Assembly (NCBI GenBank): GCA_000310025.1 | Contig: FN649751.1 | Span: 202,025 to 266,024, forward strand | Length of the DNA stretch: 64,000 nucleotides | Reading direction: 5' to 3' | From: Ectocarpus siliculosus | Taxonomy: Eukaryota; Sar; Phaeophyceae; Ectocarpales; Ectocarpaceae | Shown: piece after piece, positions 45,291-55,887 of the stretch | Numbering within the stretch: the first letter of the stretch is position 1 | Layout of the letters: each line of letters begins with the position of its first letter | Program-made: the position numbers and the translations under genes | The notes under the pieces: generated by a model | Told to the model about the DNA's origin: nothing | What the model saw: the letters and a program-made list of their open reading frames with translations, nothing else | Databases searched by the model: none

Positions 45291-45659
45291 AAATCTTGGT
45301 ACAAGTTGACTTCACCGAGTGAAGTACCAGTAGCCTTCCTCGCACACAGAGTCCAGGCGGTGGTCCAGTAGATGTGTATTTGTCCGTGATGTGTTTAGCA
45401 AAGGTAGTACGAGCAAAGGGAGGAGGGGGAGGGGTTGGGGGGGGGGGTTGGGGAATGGTAAAGAAGTTCATATGGTGTAAAGTGTTCCAATTGTGTGTGT
45501 CCTGCTGAGTTCGGCATTCTTTGGGCAGAATAGTGATGTAGTACTAATAATATGTAGTTATAACATGAGGATATTCCTAGTCGGACACACGAAATGCATC
45601 GCACGTGCGGCGGGAATCGTGGTCTACTGCTACCAAACGATTTGTGACAGACAAACCAC

Positions 45660-46450
45660 AAATGCGTCATGGAAACTAAATGTAACGAGCTCGCAAAGGG
45701 CTCCCCACAACCCTTGATGCACTGAGCTGATGCTGTCCCCGCCAATATGTGACGATAGCGCTCCCGGCGTGCGAGAAAAAACTGTTCTCGGCGTCAAAAA
45801 GAGACCAAAACGTGCGTCAGCGCTTCCCAACAGCAAAAAGTCGGCCGCTTGAGAGGACACGTGAGTACAAAACTATCCAGCTCTCGTCCTCTAGACCATC
45901 GATTCATGTTTTGTCTTCTTGGATGTCTTCTCCATCAACGACTCTCATCCGGTTGTGCGTGGGTTGGCAGTGGCCGCGCTCAGCCGGCAGGGAGGCACAT
46001 CGTTGTGCGCGCAGAGTTGTGGACACAACGTTTTTTCGGTCTATTTTTTCACTTGAATATAGAGGTCATGTTCCTCCGTCCCAAAAAAGACTTTTTCAAC
46101 ACATCGAGTTCACAGCGACGCGCCTCCCTGCCTGTTGAGTACGTCCACTGCTGAACCACGCACATCCGGATGAGAGCCGTTAATGGAGAAGACACCCAAG
46201 AAAACAAAACATGAATCGATGGTCTAGAGGAAGAGAGCTGGATAGTTTTGTACTCACCTCTCCTCTCAAGCAGCCGACTTTTTGCCGTTCGGAGACACAA
46301 ACCGCGCGTTCTCCATGCCCTCCAAACCACCCCTGTCTGTTTGTTTTTTTGTGTACGCTTGACGAGCTCCCGCCATGTATCAGCCGGCAAAACATTGACA
46401 CGGTGACTCTAGGGTTGTCCGGATCCCTCTATGAGCTTGCTTCGTTGAGT
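45660..46450. repeat. Head-to-head inverted duplication with coding-like arms
   Basis: The inner arms 45834-46020 and 46100-46283 are inverted copies that share long blocks (gtgagtacaaaactatccag, tctagaccatcgattcatgt and ctctcatccgg), with an 80-bp centre. Similarity continues outward at a lower level to about 45660 and 46450. The outward-facing frames encode related peptides: GLWGALCELVTFSFHDAFVV on the minus strand of the left arm, and GLSGSLYELASLSVRYAVV on the plus strand of the right arm. Similar peptides with diverged DNA suggest two old copies of one coding sequence. The family is not recognised. A transcript of the whole would fold into a long hairpin. Confidence 0.65.
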
Positions 46451-46809
46451 GTGCGCTACGCAGTGGTTGGTGTTTAGGACGGAAGGGGCGGTCGTCTACT
46501 AATCCCGCCGCTCTTGGGAAACATTTTCGCGACCTGCCCCATTTCAAAATGTTCGAGAATATTTTGTCAAACGAGCGGCTTTTGCCATTTCAAAATGTTT
46601 GAGAATATTTTGCCGAAGATTTTCTCCCACAAACAGTGAAACATGATCTTTGTCCGCAAAGGTTTGAAAATATGAAATATAAACATTTTGGCAAAGATTT
46701 GGCGACCATAAACATGGGTCTTCGCTTTATATTGTCATCTTCCATAGTTTTAGGCCTGCACGACTGAAAAAAAAAGGTAATAACGCCGAATAATACTTCC
46801 AACGGGAAA
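46451..46809. repeat. AT-rich repeats next to the LTR element
   Basis: A catttcaaaatgtt(c/t)gaga atattttg unit occurs twice (about 46542-46567 and 46588-46615). Then follows the block 46683-46747 shared with 42731-42793. No coding sequence supported. Confidence 0.55.
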
Positions 46810-47130
46810 TGTGACGAGATGTGACGATCTCTGACGCGGGTTTAGTGTGGAGCTAGTCCGACCACTGTGTGCAGGTTGGAGCCGCTTCGCTTCTTCGGTC
46901 TGTTTCCTTCCTTATCCTTCCTTTCTCTCTCAGTCGCTCGCTATCGCTCACTCCCAGGCAAGACACTGAGCAAGGTGGAACGCTTGCACTCGCTTGCTAC
47001 TGCTAGTAACCATTGTACTGCTACCTGCCTAAAGTCGGAATGCTGGGAACCTGGGCAGGTGGTCGGGATATTCCTGAAAGATATACCCGCCCAGATGGTA
47101 TCTTAGTCCAAGGGTCCAAATACCACAACA
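46810..47130 (-). repeat. LTR of the Ty3-type element (3' LTR in element orientation)
   Basis: 321 bp, begins tgtgacgagatgtgacg and matches the copy at 54006-54326 with one visible difference near its end. Confidence 0.92.
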
Positions 47131-48216
47131 CTAGCCCACCCTGAGGGGACATATACGCAGAGGCTAGAACCTGAAGAGGGGGAAATAACAATTCATCTGA
47201 GGCATCTACTCTAGACTCGAGGATACGGAGCCTCACAAACCTCTCCCACACCTCTACGTGGATTTCAAGAGAGCTACGCTCTCGGCTAGCAAAAGGGGAG
47301 AATTGAAATAGGAGAAAGCTGGGGCAAGCAGCGTGCAGGCTGACAGTGGCTATGAAAGCTGAGCAAACAAGTGCGGAAAACGTCCAAAGATAGAAGCAGG
47401 GGCAGAGCTACATAAGCAAGCAGATAAAGAGAGAAGAAAAGGCCGGGGGGTCTATCGATTGCGAGGGGGTCACGAAGAACGAACGGTTGTGACGCCAGGA
47501 TAGTTCCGGATACGCAAGAAAAGCACAAGAAAAATGCTCAAATTAATACAAAAGCAGAAGAAGCAAAAATAGTCAGAGACAGCGGCGCAGCGGGAGCGGG
47601 CTATAAAGCGAGAGCCAGTAAGTACGGTGCTCCGCGCGCGGTCCAATAAAATGGGGGGGGCGACAAACAGGCGGCGGTTGTCGGAGTGGACGCTGAAATA
47701 TAAAAAATGGAAATATAGTGGACCAGGCCCAAGATCAATATCACTCGAAAGCTCAAAACGGGGGTGTCGATGTCGTAGGCTACGGGGGTCGACAGTAGCA
47801 GACACGAGCTGCGGGGGAGCAACAATAGTACGTGCTCGCAGGAGCTCAAAAGGTGGCGGAAGAAAAACACGGTACGGCTACAGAGGAAAAGTAGGCAGCA
47901 TGGTCGAGCGCCAAACACAAGAGCGTAGGCCAAAACTTATCACGCCAGCAGACGGCTGTAAGAGCGAGGTGTTTGGGTGGCAACGGCGTCCAAAATAGAA
48001 ATAAGGCTATAGCGTCAGATGCGCAAGAAGTAACACAAGAACAAACAATCACAAAAAACGATACAAAAAACAAATACAAGGTACAAACCAGCGCCAGGGT
48101 CGTAACCAGCCAGGGGCAGATTGCACCATGGTGGAAAGAGCTGCTGACATGGCGAGGGAATGTATGCAAACAAGAAGACAAGAACAGGCGGTCGCCGGTG
48201 TCCCAACAAGGTATTT

Positions 48217-51200
48217 TCACCGGGCAGTGGCTGAAGGCGGTGCTGGTGTTGCTGAAGCGGGCGCCGTTGTGTCCGAAGTTGGAGCTGTTGTGGCTCCTCT
48301 GGATTCGTCGACGTTCCTTCGGATGCCGCGCATGAAGGAGCTGTTGCGATGTACTTGCAGACACCAGGAACCGCAGACGGCGTGATGTTCGGAGCTGTAA
48401 TGGCCGGGGGCGAGGGCGATCTTGATCGGCCCGGGGTCGTCAAGGAAGCGGACGATGAAGAGGTCAGCAGTGGTGGTGTGTCGCGATATTTTGCCCAACC
48501 ACCAGAGCGCATCTTTGGCTTTGTACCAGAAGTAAGCTCCTACGGGTATGGCGGTGGCGCTGAAGCGGCGGATGTAGGTATCGCGGGGCACGTAGGTGTA
48601 GCCAGGTGAAGACGCACGTTCTCCTTTGGAGCGGGAGAGTTCTCGAGCAGCGGCTCCTATGCGCATGTTGCGGTACAGACGGTTTTGTTGGCCGTGCTGA
48701 TCCGGTGTGCCACACCAGTAGCGAAGGATGTGGTGACGCGAGTGTTGTAGGTCGATTTCTCGTTCCCAGGAGGGTCGAAGCAGGCCTTTCCAGTGTGTTT
48801 GGTAGAGAGCAGCGAGTACTCCGCCGCGTCCGCGGACAGTTTGGTGGCCAGTGATTTTCTCTACTTCAAGGCGTTGAAGGGGCGTGGAGACGTCCTCCGC
48901 AGTGACGTGGTACGGAGGTGATTTGTTGGTGTAGTTGTTGAGGACGTATCTGGTAAGGCCAGCAGGCAGGAAGCGGGGTATGTCAGTGTCGTGAGCGTGG
49001 TGACACGGCTTGCAGCGTACTACGGAGACGCGGTTTTTGGCGTCGGCGCCGGGCATGTCGTTGGGCAGGTCCAAGTAGAGGAGCTTGTCGGCGATCGGAC
49101 GCCCATCTGGTGCTTTGTCGCTAGGGCCTACGGCAAGAATTTTGAAGGGCCCAGTCCAGTTTAAGGAGAGCTTGGCTTTGAGAACCTGCGAGTCCGAGGC
49201 GGAGGCAGGGGCGGTGGTGGAAGCTCCTTGGCGAATTGTCGATACCTGATTGTAGACCCAGACCCAGTGTCCTGTCTTGTAGACGGGTCGTCGGAGAAGT
49301 GCGTCCGATAGTGACGAATTCCTGCGCTCGATTTTGTCGACGTTGAGCGCGTGTTGCTCTCGAACGAGGTCGTAAGCGCGACGTTGTCTGTCCACAGCGA
49401 GGTTGTGGTATTCAAGTTGATCCTTGGCCAGGCTTTGGTGTCCGCGAGCGTAGATGTTGTCGAAAACGGTCATGGGTAAGCGGGCGAGTCGGCCGATGTG
49501 AACTTGGTTGGGTGCTAGCCCTGTGGCGGCGCTCACGGTGTTGTTGTAGGCAAATTCCACATGCGGGAGGTGTAGATCCCAGCCATCTTGCCTCTCATTG
49601 ACGGATACAGCTAGCATTTGAGCCATTGTGTGGTTGACGCTTTCCACGCCGCCGTTGCCGCAAGGGTGATAGGCGCTGGTGGTGATTTTGCGTACGCGGA
49701 GAAGTTTGAAGATGGCGTCAGAAAGGTGTGAGGTGAAGTGGAGACCATTGTCGGAAAGAAGGCTCACTGGACATCCCCAGAGTGGAATGTATTGATTGAC
49801 GAAGATATTGGCGGTCCCTTCGGCCGTGTATTTCGCAGGGGAGACTGCGTACATGTCGGCGCGCCTGCTAAAGCGGTCGGTGAAGAGTAAGATGTAGGCG
49901 TTGCCGCGTGGAGTAGTAGGGAGCGGTCCAAAGTAGTCCACGCTGACGGCCACACCTGGCCCTGATGGCAGGGGAATGGTGAGGATGGGCCATCGTATTG
50001 TTTGTCGTGCTGATTTACGGCCTTGGCATGTGTAGCATTGTCGAGTCCAGAAGCGGGCGCAAGAGCTCATGCCAACCCACCAGTAGAGTTGTTCCAGAAG
50101 GCTGATGGTTTTGGCGGTGCCAAGGTGGCACAGGGTGTTGGAGTGGCATTGAAGCATTACCCAAGGACGCATGTGTACTGGCACATAGATGCGCGTGGGT
50201 TCATTGTCGAGAAGGCGAGCAGCTCTACCGCTAGGACGTTCGTTGTCGGAGTTTGGCGGTTTGGTAAATTGTCGAACCAAGAGCGGATTGCCGTCGTCAT
50301 CGGTGATGATGCGACCTTTGGTGGCCAATTCCTTGATGTTGGTGAGGGGAGGGCGCAAGTGTTCTGGGGTGTCGCCGTAAAAGTCTGTGGGCAATGCCAA
50401 AGGTTGCCCAAGTTGAATGTAGCGAATGGCGGAGTTGCAAGTGACGTCCTTTTGTTGTTCCTCATGCCAGTCGGCGTGTGTGAAGCGCGCTACAGAGTCC
50501 ATGAAGGATATCTCAGCCGGAGAAGGTAGTGGCGCTGGAAGTGACGAAGAAGCTGAAGTGGAGGGGGTCCCTGTGGATGGTGTGTCTGCCGATTCCGGCA
50601 GAGGTTCTGCGAGAGGTTCTGAGGGAGCAGTGTTATTTGCCGTTGGTACGGTGGGTACAAGTTCAGCGGTGGTCTGCGCAGGTGGCGTAGAAGGGTTTGT
50701 GTGCGGCCTGCGTGGCTGTGCAGCAGGTGCTGGTGCCGCAGTGGCGGCAATGTCTGGGCTGAAGCGGTAAGTTACTTGAGGCAGAGGATTCCCCGATGTT
50801 GCAGCTGCGCGGCGTCGAGTGCGGGTGGATATCAAATCTGATGGATCCAAAGAACGCGGGCGCAACCGCGAAGGAGAGAGAGGCCGCTGAAGTGCAGGTG
50901 CTTCCAGGATGTCTGATCTGGAGAGAGCTGCAGTTGCAGGGGGCATTGTCGAACTGGCAGGTTGTGCCGGAGATTGAGCGGCAGACTGTAGTGTGCCGGG
51001 ATGGTGTTGAAGATTTGAGGAAGGGGGACGTTCTGTGGTAGGGTCCTTGCTATGATGGTCCAAATGTCGAGGCAAAGCCGATTGATGCACTGTGTTGATG
51101 TCGCACAACGCAGGAGGGTGGCGAGAGTGGAGGCGTGAAATGTTGTTGGAGACTGACAGAAAAGCACGAGCTGCGAATACTCCGGGAGGAGCGTCGAGGT

Positions 51201-53565
51201 CGTCAATGCTCATTCGGAGCCCGTGCCGGCGAAAATCCTGGAAATCCGCTGGTGTCAGTGGGGAGCCACTCAAAGTGTCGGTGCCGTTGTTGGGTACTAG
51301 CCCACCCAAAGCAATACCCTGTGGAGAAGGACCAGAAGGAGTGTTGCCGGTGGCGCGAATCATGTAGACACCCACATCATCTGGCATGGTGATGCGGCTA
51401 TCTCCTGTGATGTCCTGCGGAGTGGCGGGTATGGGTAGTCTAGACAGCATGTCAGCGTTGCTGTTGGAGGAGCCCGGGCGGTGTTTGAGAGTGTATTGAT
51501 ACGCTGTGAGGAACTCAAGCCAACGCTGTACGCGTGGGCTGTGGTCTCCCACCTTGGAGATGTTCTCCAGTGCCTGATTGTCGGTCCAAATTTGGAAGTG
51601 TGTGCCGCGCAAGTATCCACGCAAGCGTTTGATGGCCCAAACGATGGCGCCAGCTTCCAAGTCGAGTGGTGTCCAGTTGCGCTCAGCGTCAAGTGTCGAT
51701 CTGCTGATGAAGACGATGGGGCGAACAGAGCCATCTGCTTGTTCTTGTTCTAGTGTCGCGCCCAGACCATCGAGGCTTGCGTCGCAGTGGAGGCGGAGAG
51801 GTCTGGTACCGTCTTCGATGGCCTTCCAGTCGGGGAAGACGAGAATTGGCGGTTCGGAGAGTTCTTTAAGTATTTCTCGGACGATAGCTTCCATGTCGGC
51901 GGTGAAGGTGAAGGACGAGTTTTTCTTGAGAAGCGTCGTGACGGGGCGTACTCGTTTAGACAGGTTTTTGACGAAGCTGCGGTAGTAGCTCAGACCACCG
52001 AGAAGGGAGCGAAGTTTTTTTAGGTCGGTTGGCATTGGCATAGCTGCGAGTGCAGCGACTTTGTTGGCGTTGGGCCTAATGCCGTCGGGGGTAATGGTGT
52101 GTCCCAAGAATGCAGAGTGTGTCGTGCCGATGGTTGCCTTGGGCGGTGAAAGCTTAAGCTTGTGCTTACGCAGCCGTTGCAAGAAGGCGCGCGTGGTGCG
52201 TATGTGATCCGCCGGTGTTTTGTCGTAGAGCACCACATCGTCAAGGTACGCGTCGACGCCTTCGAGGTTTTTGATGACCTCATTGATAACCTTCATCCAC
52301 CAGCCTGAAGATTGGCTGGCACCCATCGGCATTTTGAGCCACTCGAAAAGGCGAGTCGGTGTGGCGAACGCAGTAAGCGGAATTGTGTCGGGGTGCACGG
52401 GAATTTGGTGGAAGGAGCCTGTGAAGTCGAAGAGCGAGAAGATGGAGCCCTGGTGCAGTTTGTTCATGATCTCATCCACACGAGGAACAGGTAGTTGACT
52501 AAAGCTGCTGATGCGGTTGAGTTTCTGGTAATTGACGGTGATGCGAAGCCCACCAGATTTCTTGGGAATGACGACGATGGGGCTGCAGTACGGAGAAGTG
52601 GAGTGTTGGATTAAACCTGCCGCGAGGTATTTATCCAAAATGGCGTCCACTTGTTTGGCGACCAGAGGGTTCATGCGGTAAGGCTTGGTTCGCACCGGTG
52701 GCGAGCCGTCCGGAATGTCGATTTTGAACGGTAGCAGCGGGCAGCAGCCCAGGTCCGTTGGTGAAGTGGAGAAGACGTCCCTGAAGTTGTGTAAGACATC
52801 AGCGAGTTCATCTATGACGGCAGGCGTCCAGCCTTCGCCGTGTAGATTGAACGTAATGGCTCGCATGTGCGGTGGTAGGCGGTCCCAGAGAGATAGGAAG
52901 CTTTTCTGTTGAGCGGCATCTAAGCGGTCCAGAAGCTCCTGTGGTGGGAGTGTCTGTGGAGACGGATTGTTGTGAGGGGGAGGGGAGTGCGGTGCAGGTT
53001 CCCCGTTATTGCCGGTAGATACGTTGCCGATGAAGGGATCATCACAGTGTGCCGCATCGGCAGAGTGTGTTGGCCCTGGCACTTGGAAGTGCTTTGACTG
53101 TTGCCTGTCGCTAAATTGTTGGATAGTGTCGATAGATACACGCATGAGAGGGGCGGCTGCTGTACCTAATACGTCGCCCGGTTCAAGCTCTGCGCATCCT
53201 GCGAGAGGTAGAAATTGGCGGCCGTGAGAGACGAAGAGTTCGTCTGAAGGGGACAAGTCTGCAATAGTATCGACTATGTAGTGGCCTTCCAGAGCAGGAT
53301 ATCCATTGGCGCGGACGAGGTTGACTTCGACCAATTGATGATTTGACGAGAGAGAGATTCCAGATTTCCCAGCGTGTTTGAGGTGGAATCTTCCTGGAGC
53401 TGCAGAGGGATCTGGAATGTAGGCTGAGGCGCCGCAGGCTTGGTGGTGGGAGAAAGCATATTCTCCCAGCACGCGTTGTGTTGGAGAAGGCGCAGGTAGC
53501 ACGGTGTAGGTGCGGTTGGTGTAGCGCATGAAGCTGTCGCGTCCTAGGAGAAGTGGCTGTCGCAT
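48217..53565 (-). CDS. Polyprotein (pol) of the Ty3-type element
   Basis: One long frame of 1782 codons. In order: an N-terminal part of uncertain role; reverse transcriptase with the YLDDVV catalytic box; RNase H with LHCDAS and TDNQAL; a variable Pro/Ser-rich spacer; an integrase with an H-H-C-C zinc finger and the catalytic core; and near the C-terminus a chromodomain-like segment (YQTHWKGLLRPSWE). This is the chromovirus arrangement, in which the chromodomain is thought to guide insertion to chromatin. A protease-like segment lies just upstream at about 53580-53963. Treated as a fossil of a virus-like element. Confidence 0.9.
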   Translation of the reverse strand: MRQPLLLGRDSFMRYTNRTYTVLPAPSPTQRVLGEYAFSHHQACGASAYIPDPSAAPGRFHLKHAGKSGISLSSNHQLVEVNLVRANGYPALEGHYIVDTIADLSPSDELFVSHGRQFLPLAGCAELEPGDVLGTAAAPLMRVSIDTIQQFSDRQQSKHFQVPGPTHSADAAHCDDPFIGNVSTGNNGEPAPHSPPPHNNPSPQTLPPQELLDRLDAAQQKSFLSLWDRLPPHMRAITFNLHGEGWTPAVIDELADVLHNFRDVFSTSPTDLGCCPLLPFKIDIPDGSPPVRTKPYRMNPLVAKQVDAILDKYLAAGLIQHSTSPYCSPIVVIPKKSGGLRITVNYQKLNRISSFSQLPVPRVDEIMNKLHQGSIFSLFDFTGSFHQIPVHPDTIPLTAFATPTRLFEWLKMPMGASQSSGWWMKVINEVIKNLEGVDAYLDDVVLYDKTPADHIRTTRAFLQRLRKHKLKLSPPKATIGTTHSAFLGHTITPDGIRPNANKVAALAAMPMPTDLKKLRSLLGGLSYYRSFVKNLSKRVRPVTTLLKKNSSFTFTADMEAIVREILKELSEPPILVFPDWKAIEDGTRPLRLHCDASLDGLGATLEQEQADGSVRPIVFISRSTLDAERNWTPLDLEAGAIVWAIKRLRGYLRGTHFQIWTDNQALENISKVGDHSPRVQRWLEFLTAYQYTLKHRPGSSNSNADMLSRLPIPATPQDITGDSRITMPDDVGVYMIRATGNTPSGPSPQGIALGGLVPNNGTDTLSGSPLTPADFQDFRRHGLRMSIDDLDAPPGVFAARAFLSVSNNISRLHSRHPPALCDINTVHQSALPRHLDHHSKDPTTERPPSSNLQHHPGTLQSAAQSPAQPASSTMPPATAALSRSDILEAPALQRPLSPSRLRPRSLDPSDLISTRTRRRAAATSGNPLPQVTYRFSPDIAATAAPAPAAQPRRPHTNPSTPPAQTTAELVPTVPTANNTAPSEPLAEPLPESADTPSTGTPSTSASSSLPAPLPSPAEISFMDSVARFTHADWHEEQQKDVTCNSAIRYIQLGQPLALPTDFYGDTPEHLRPPLTNIKELATKGRIITDDDGNPLLVRQFTKPPNSDNERPSGRAARLLDNEPTRIYVPVHMRPWVMLQCHSNTLCHLGTAKTISLLEQLYWWVGMSSCARFWTRQCYTCQGRKSARQTIRWPILTIPLPSGPGVAVSVDYFGPLPTTPRGNAYILLFTDRFSRRADMYAVSPAKYTAEGTANIFVNQYIPLWGCPVSLLSDNGLHFTSHLSDAIFKLLRVRKITTSAYHPCGNGGVESVNHTMAQMLAVSVNERQDGWDLHLPHVEFAYNNTVSAATGLAPNQVHIGRLARLPMTVFDNIYARGHQSLAKDQLEYHNLAVDRQRRAYDLVREQHALNVDKIERRNSSLSDALLRRPVYKTGHWVWVYNQVSTIRQGASTTAPASASDSQVLKAKLSLNWTGPFKILAVGPSDKAPDGRPIADKLLYLDLPNDMPGADAKNRVSVVRCKPCHHAHDTDIPRFLPAGLTRYVLNNYTNKSPPYHVTAEDVSTPLQRLEVEKITGHQTVRGRGGVLAALYQTHWKGLLRPSWEREIDLQHSRHHILRYWCGTPDQHGQQNRLYRNMRIGAAARELSRSKGERASSPGYTYVPRDTYIRRFSATAIPVGAYFWYKAKDALWWLGKISRHTTTADLFIVRFLDDPGPIKIALAPGHYSSEHHAVCGSWCLQVHRNSSFMRGIRRNVDESRGATTAPTSDTTAPASATPAPPSATAR

Positions 53566-54005
53566 GGTGTTGGCTGGAACTAAATGAGCCCAGACGGCAA
53601 GTGAAGCAGTGGGTTGGTCCTTGTGTTAAAATTGAACACTGAGACGTACCATCTGATTAGTGACGAGTGGTTGAGCGCTACCGAATCCTCCCCAAGAGCG
53701 AGTGTTGTTAGTGGCGATGCAGTCTTGTGTCGCGCATCCTGTTGCTCGCATGGTGCCGATAGCATTGCTGTTGATGAACGTGGCTGGAGAGCCGGAGTCC
53801 AGGAGAGCGCCGCAGCGGTAACCTGAAGTTGCGGAACCTGAGTGTATGCGCACTTTGGTGGATTGTGAAGCGTCGTCAACGGTGACAATACCGTCAACGA
53901 GACCTGGTCCATGTTCAGCAAGTACTTTGGGGTGATTGTCGACGTGGAAATTGGCGGCCGCAATGTGGAGAATGTCGTCGTCGTAGTCCTGCAGACGACG
54001 CCAAG

Positions 54006-54326
54006 TGTGACGAGATGTGACGATCTCTGACGCGGGTTTAGTGTGGAGCTAGTCCGACCACTGTGTGCAGGTTGGAGCCGCTTCGCTTCTTCGGTCTGTT
54101 TCCTTCCTTATCCTTCCTTTCTCTCTCAGTCGCTCGCTATCGCTCACTCCCAGGCAAGACACTGAGCAAGGTGGAACGCTTGCACTCGCTTGCTACTGCT
54201 AGTAACCATTGTACTGCTACCTGCCTAAAGTCGGAATGCTGGGAACCTGGGCAGGTGGTCGGGATATTCCTGAAAGATATACCCGCCCAGATGGTATCTT
54301 AGTCCAAGGGTCCAAATACCATAACA
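54006..54326 (-). repeat. LTR of the Ty3-type element (5' LTR in element orientation)
   Basis: 321 bp. The promoter of the element is expected here. The flanking gaaa pairs with the same four bases before 46810. Confidence 0.92.
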
Positions 54327-55094
54327 GAAAGCAGCCCCTTTTGGAAACCCCTCTGATCAGGCGGCTCGCTCGGCACCAGACCTCCACACCTAGCACCGGC
54401 TCTAGAGGGCGAACGAGAGCATAAACAGTCCAGATTTCAAGAGAGGTATGCAAATAAGATGTCAGGCGTCATCGTATCACTGCCTTTTAAGTGTCACAAA
54501 TAGACAATGACGAGAGTTTGAAATTTCTCCAACTCCGTTCAATAATAACGGTACCTTTCGAAGAGCACCAAAAAGCAGTGAAAAGAGTATTTCCTGACAC
54601 CTTAGCGGTACAATGATGAACATTTCGTTTGCATTTGCGAACATTTTGTTGTTTTCGTCCAAATATAATGGTCTTTTTGATTTCGAGAAACTTCAAATCA
54701 CCACAGTGCCGTGCTTAGGGTTTTTGGGTGTCAGCATGACAGGCAGAAACCTATTTGGAATACTCTTTGCTGCCGTTAAGGTTAAATAAAAGTCAGAGAA
54801 AAAGGCATAACCAGTGCCTTCGTCACAGCCACCAACCCCTAGTCCAGGCCACACCAGGGAGCAACACAGTATTTGATACTCGAGTACCCCCCAAGTCTCG
54901 CGTCGCCACGGAACCCTCTGACGGTATCTCCTTAGTCACGGCAAGATCCGCACTGTCAGTAGGTGACTACAAGTTTGCCACCCCGCGGAACTGCAAAGGG
55001 CAAGTTAGGCTTTTATTATGTGCACCGTGAGTGTTGTAAGGCTCTTTGGAGAGCTTTGGTGCATTGCCTTGGGTTGTGTCGTCCGGATGATTTT
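54327..55094. other. No supported gene
   Basis: Flank of the LTR element. Only short open frames; no repeat or RNA gene recognised. Confidence 0.4.
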
Positions 55095-55810
55095 CGTTCT
55101 CAATTATAAATCCGTTTCAATTAGGATAATCCGCTGTTACCGGTGATGTTGGCTTGGGCACGCGCCCGAGCCCCAAGACTCTCGTAGACGTCGATGCCCA
55201 AAGCCTCGAGGGTAGGGCTGCCGAGGATAACGACATCATCGTCGCCCGGCATGACAGCAAACGGGAACGGGTCCAGCGACACCAACCCCCAGTTGGTGTG
55301 CAAGGCGATACGAACTGGCACCGTCCTCTCCGTGACCTCGCGCACGCGGCCGTCGGCGACCTTCAGCCTTCCCGCCTCCTGCATGCCCCCCACGATCTGA
55401 ACACCAGGAACAGCCGATCATCCTAATTGAGAACGAATCCACAATTGAGAACGAAAATCAGCCGGATTTCTCCCCAAACCAATGATCGTGGGAAGCTCCC
55501 CCAAGAGTCTCAACACCGTCGCGTGTAATATTAAGTGAGTGACTCGTAGCCACGTCATTGAAGTGGATCCGTTACGGAAAACGATCATGCTTAAGTCCCG
55601 ATTGCGTGTCCCCTCCCATCCGGCTTACGCCCCAGTACCTCCACCACCAAATGCACCAGACAACAACATCCCGCCTTGGTAGAACGAACTACCAACGCAC
55701 ATCTGACCGAGCCGTCGAAGAAATAAGCACAAAGGATCAGTAAAACGCCCCTCTGTATTCCAGTAAACTCAATTGTGGATCCGTTCTCAATTAGGATGAT
55801 CGGCTGTTAA
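55095..55810. repeat. Small inverted-repeat element(s), MITE-like
   Basis: A 45-base motif occurs three times: 55095-55139 (plus), 55409-55454 (minus) and 55766-55810 (plus). The latter two form terminal inverted repeats of a 402-bp unit, starting aacagccgatcatcctaatt on one end and mirrored on the other. The first copy looks like the right end of another member. No coding sequence is seen inside the 402-bp unit, as in non-autonomous DNA transposons. A target duplication was not identified. Confidence 0.7.
55140..55393 (-). mobile_element. Protease-like fossil of an LTR-type retroelement
   Basis: A short minus-strand frame reads like the second half of a retropepsin-type protease domain (PFAVMPGDDDVVILGSPTLE, then LGIDVYE), as found just before reverse transcriptase in LTR elements. 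Nothing else of the element is nearby, so it is a broken fragment. It lies between two copies of the inverted-repeat motif. Confidence 0.45.
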
Positions 55811-55887
55811 GTCAGTGTGTGTGATGTGCACGCGGTAAGCGTCACGTTCGAAGAGGTGCAATATCTGGACGATGACACGAGTACTGT

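Larger units (their letters stand above)
46810..54326 (-). mobile_element. Ty3/Gypsy-type LTR retrotransposon, chromodomain-bearing, very young
   Basis: Two direct repeats of 321 bp (46810-47130 and 54006-54326) start TG and end CA. By eye they differ at a single position. The four bases gaaa flank both outer ends (46806-46809 and 54327-54330), consistent with a target-site duplication. The coding strand is minus. Between the repeats are a protease-like part, reverse transcriptase, RNase H, integrase and a C-terminal chromodomain-like part, the order of Ty3-type elements. No gag part is recognised, so the element does not look whole (about one or two breaks). The near-identical ends indicate a recent insertion. 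Confidence 0.9.

Noticed and set aside
46867-47106. 79-codon frame found twice, identical at 54063-54302
   Set aside because: It is inside the two LTRs; the identity comes from the repeat and not from a conserved gene.
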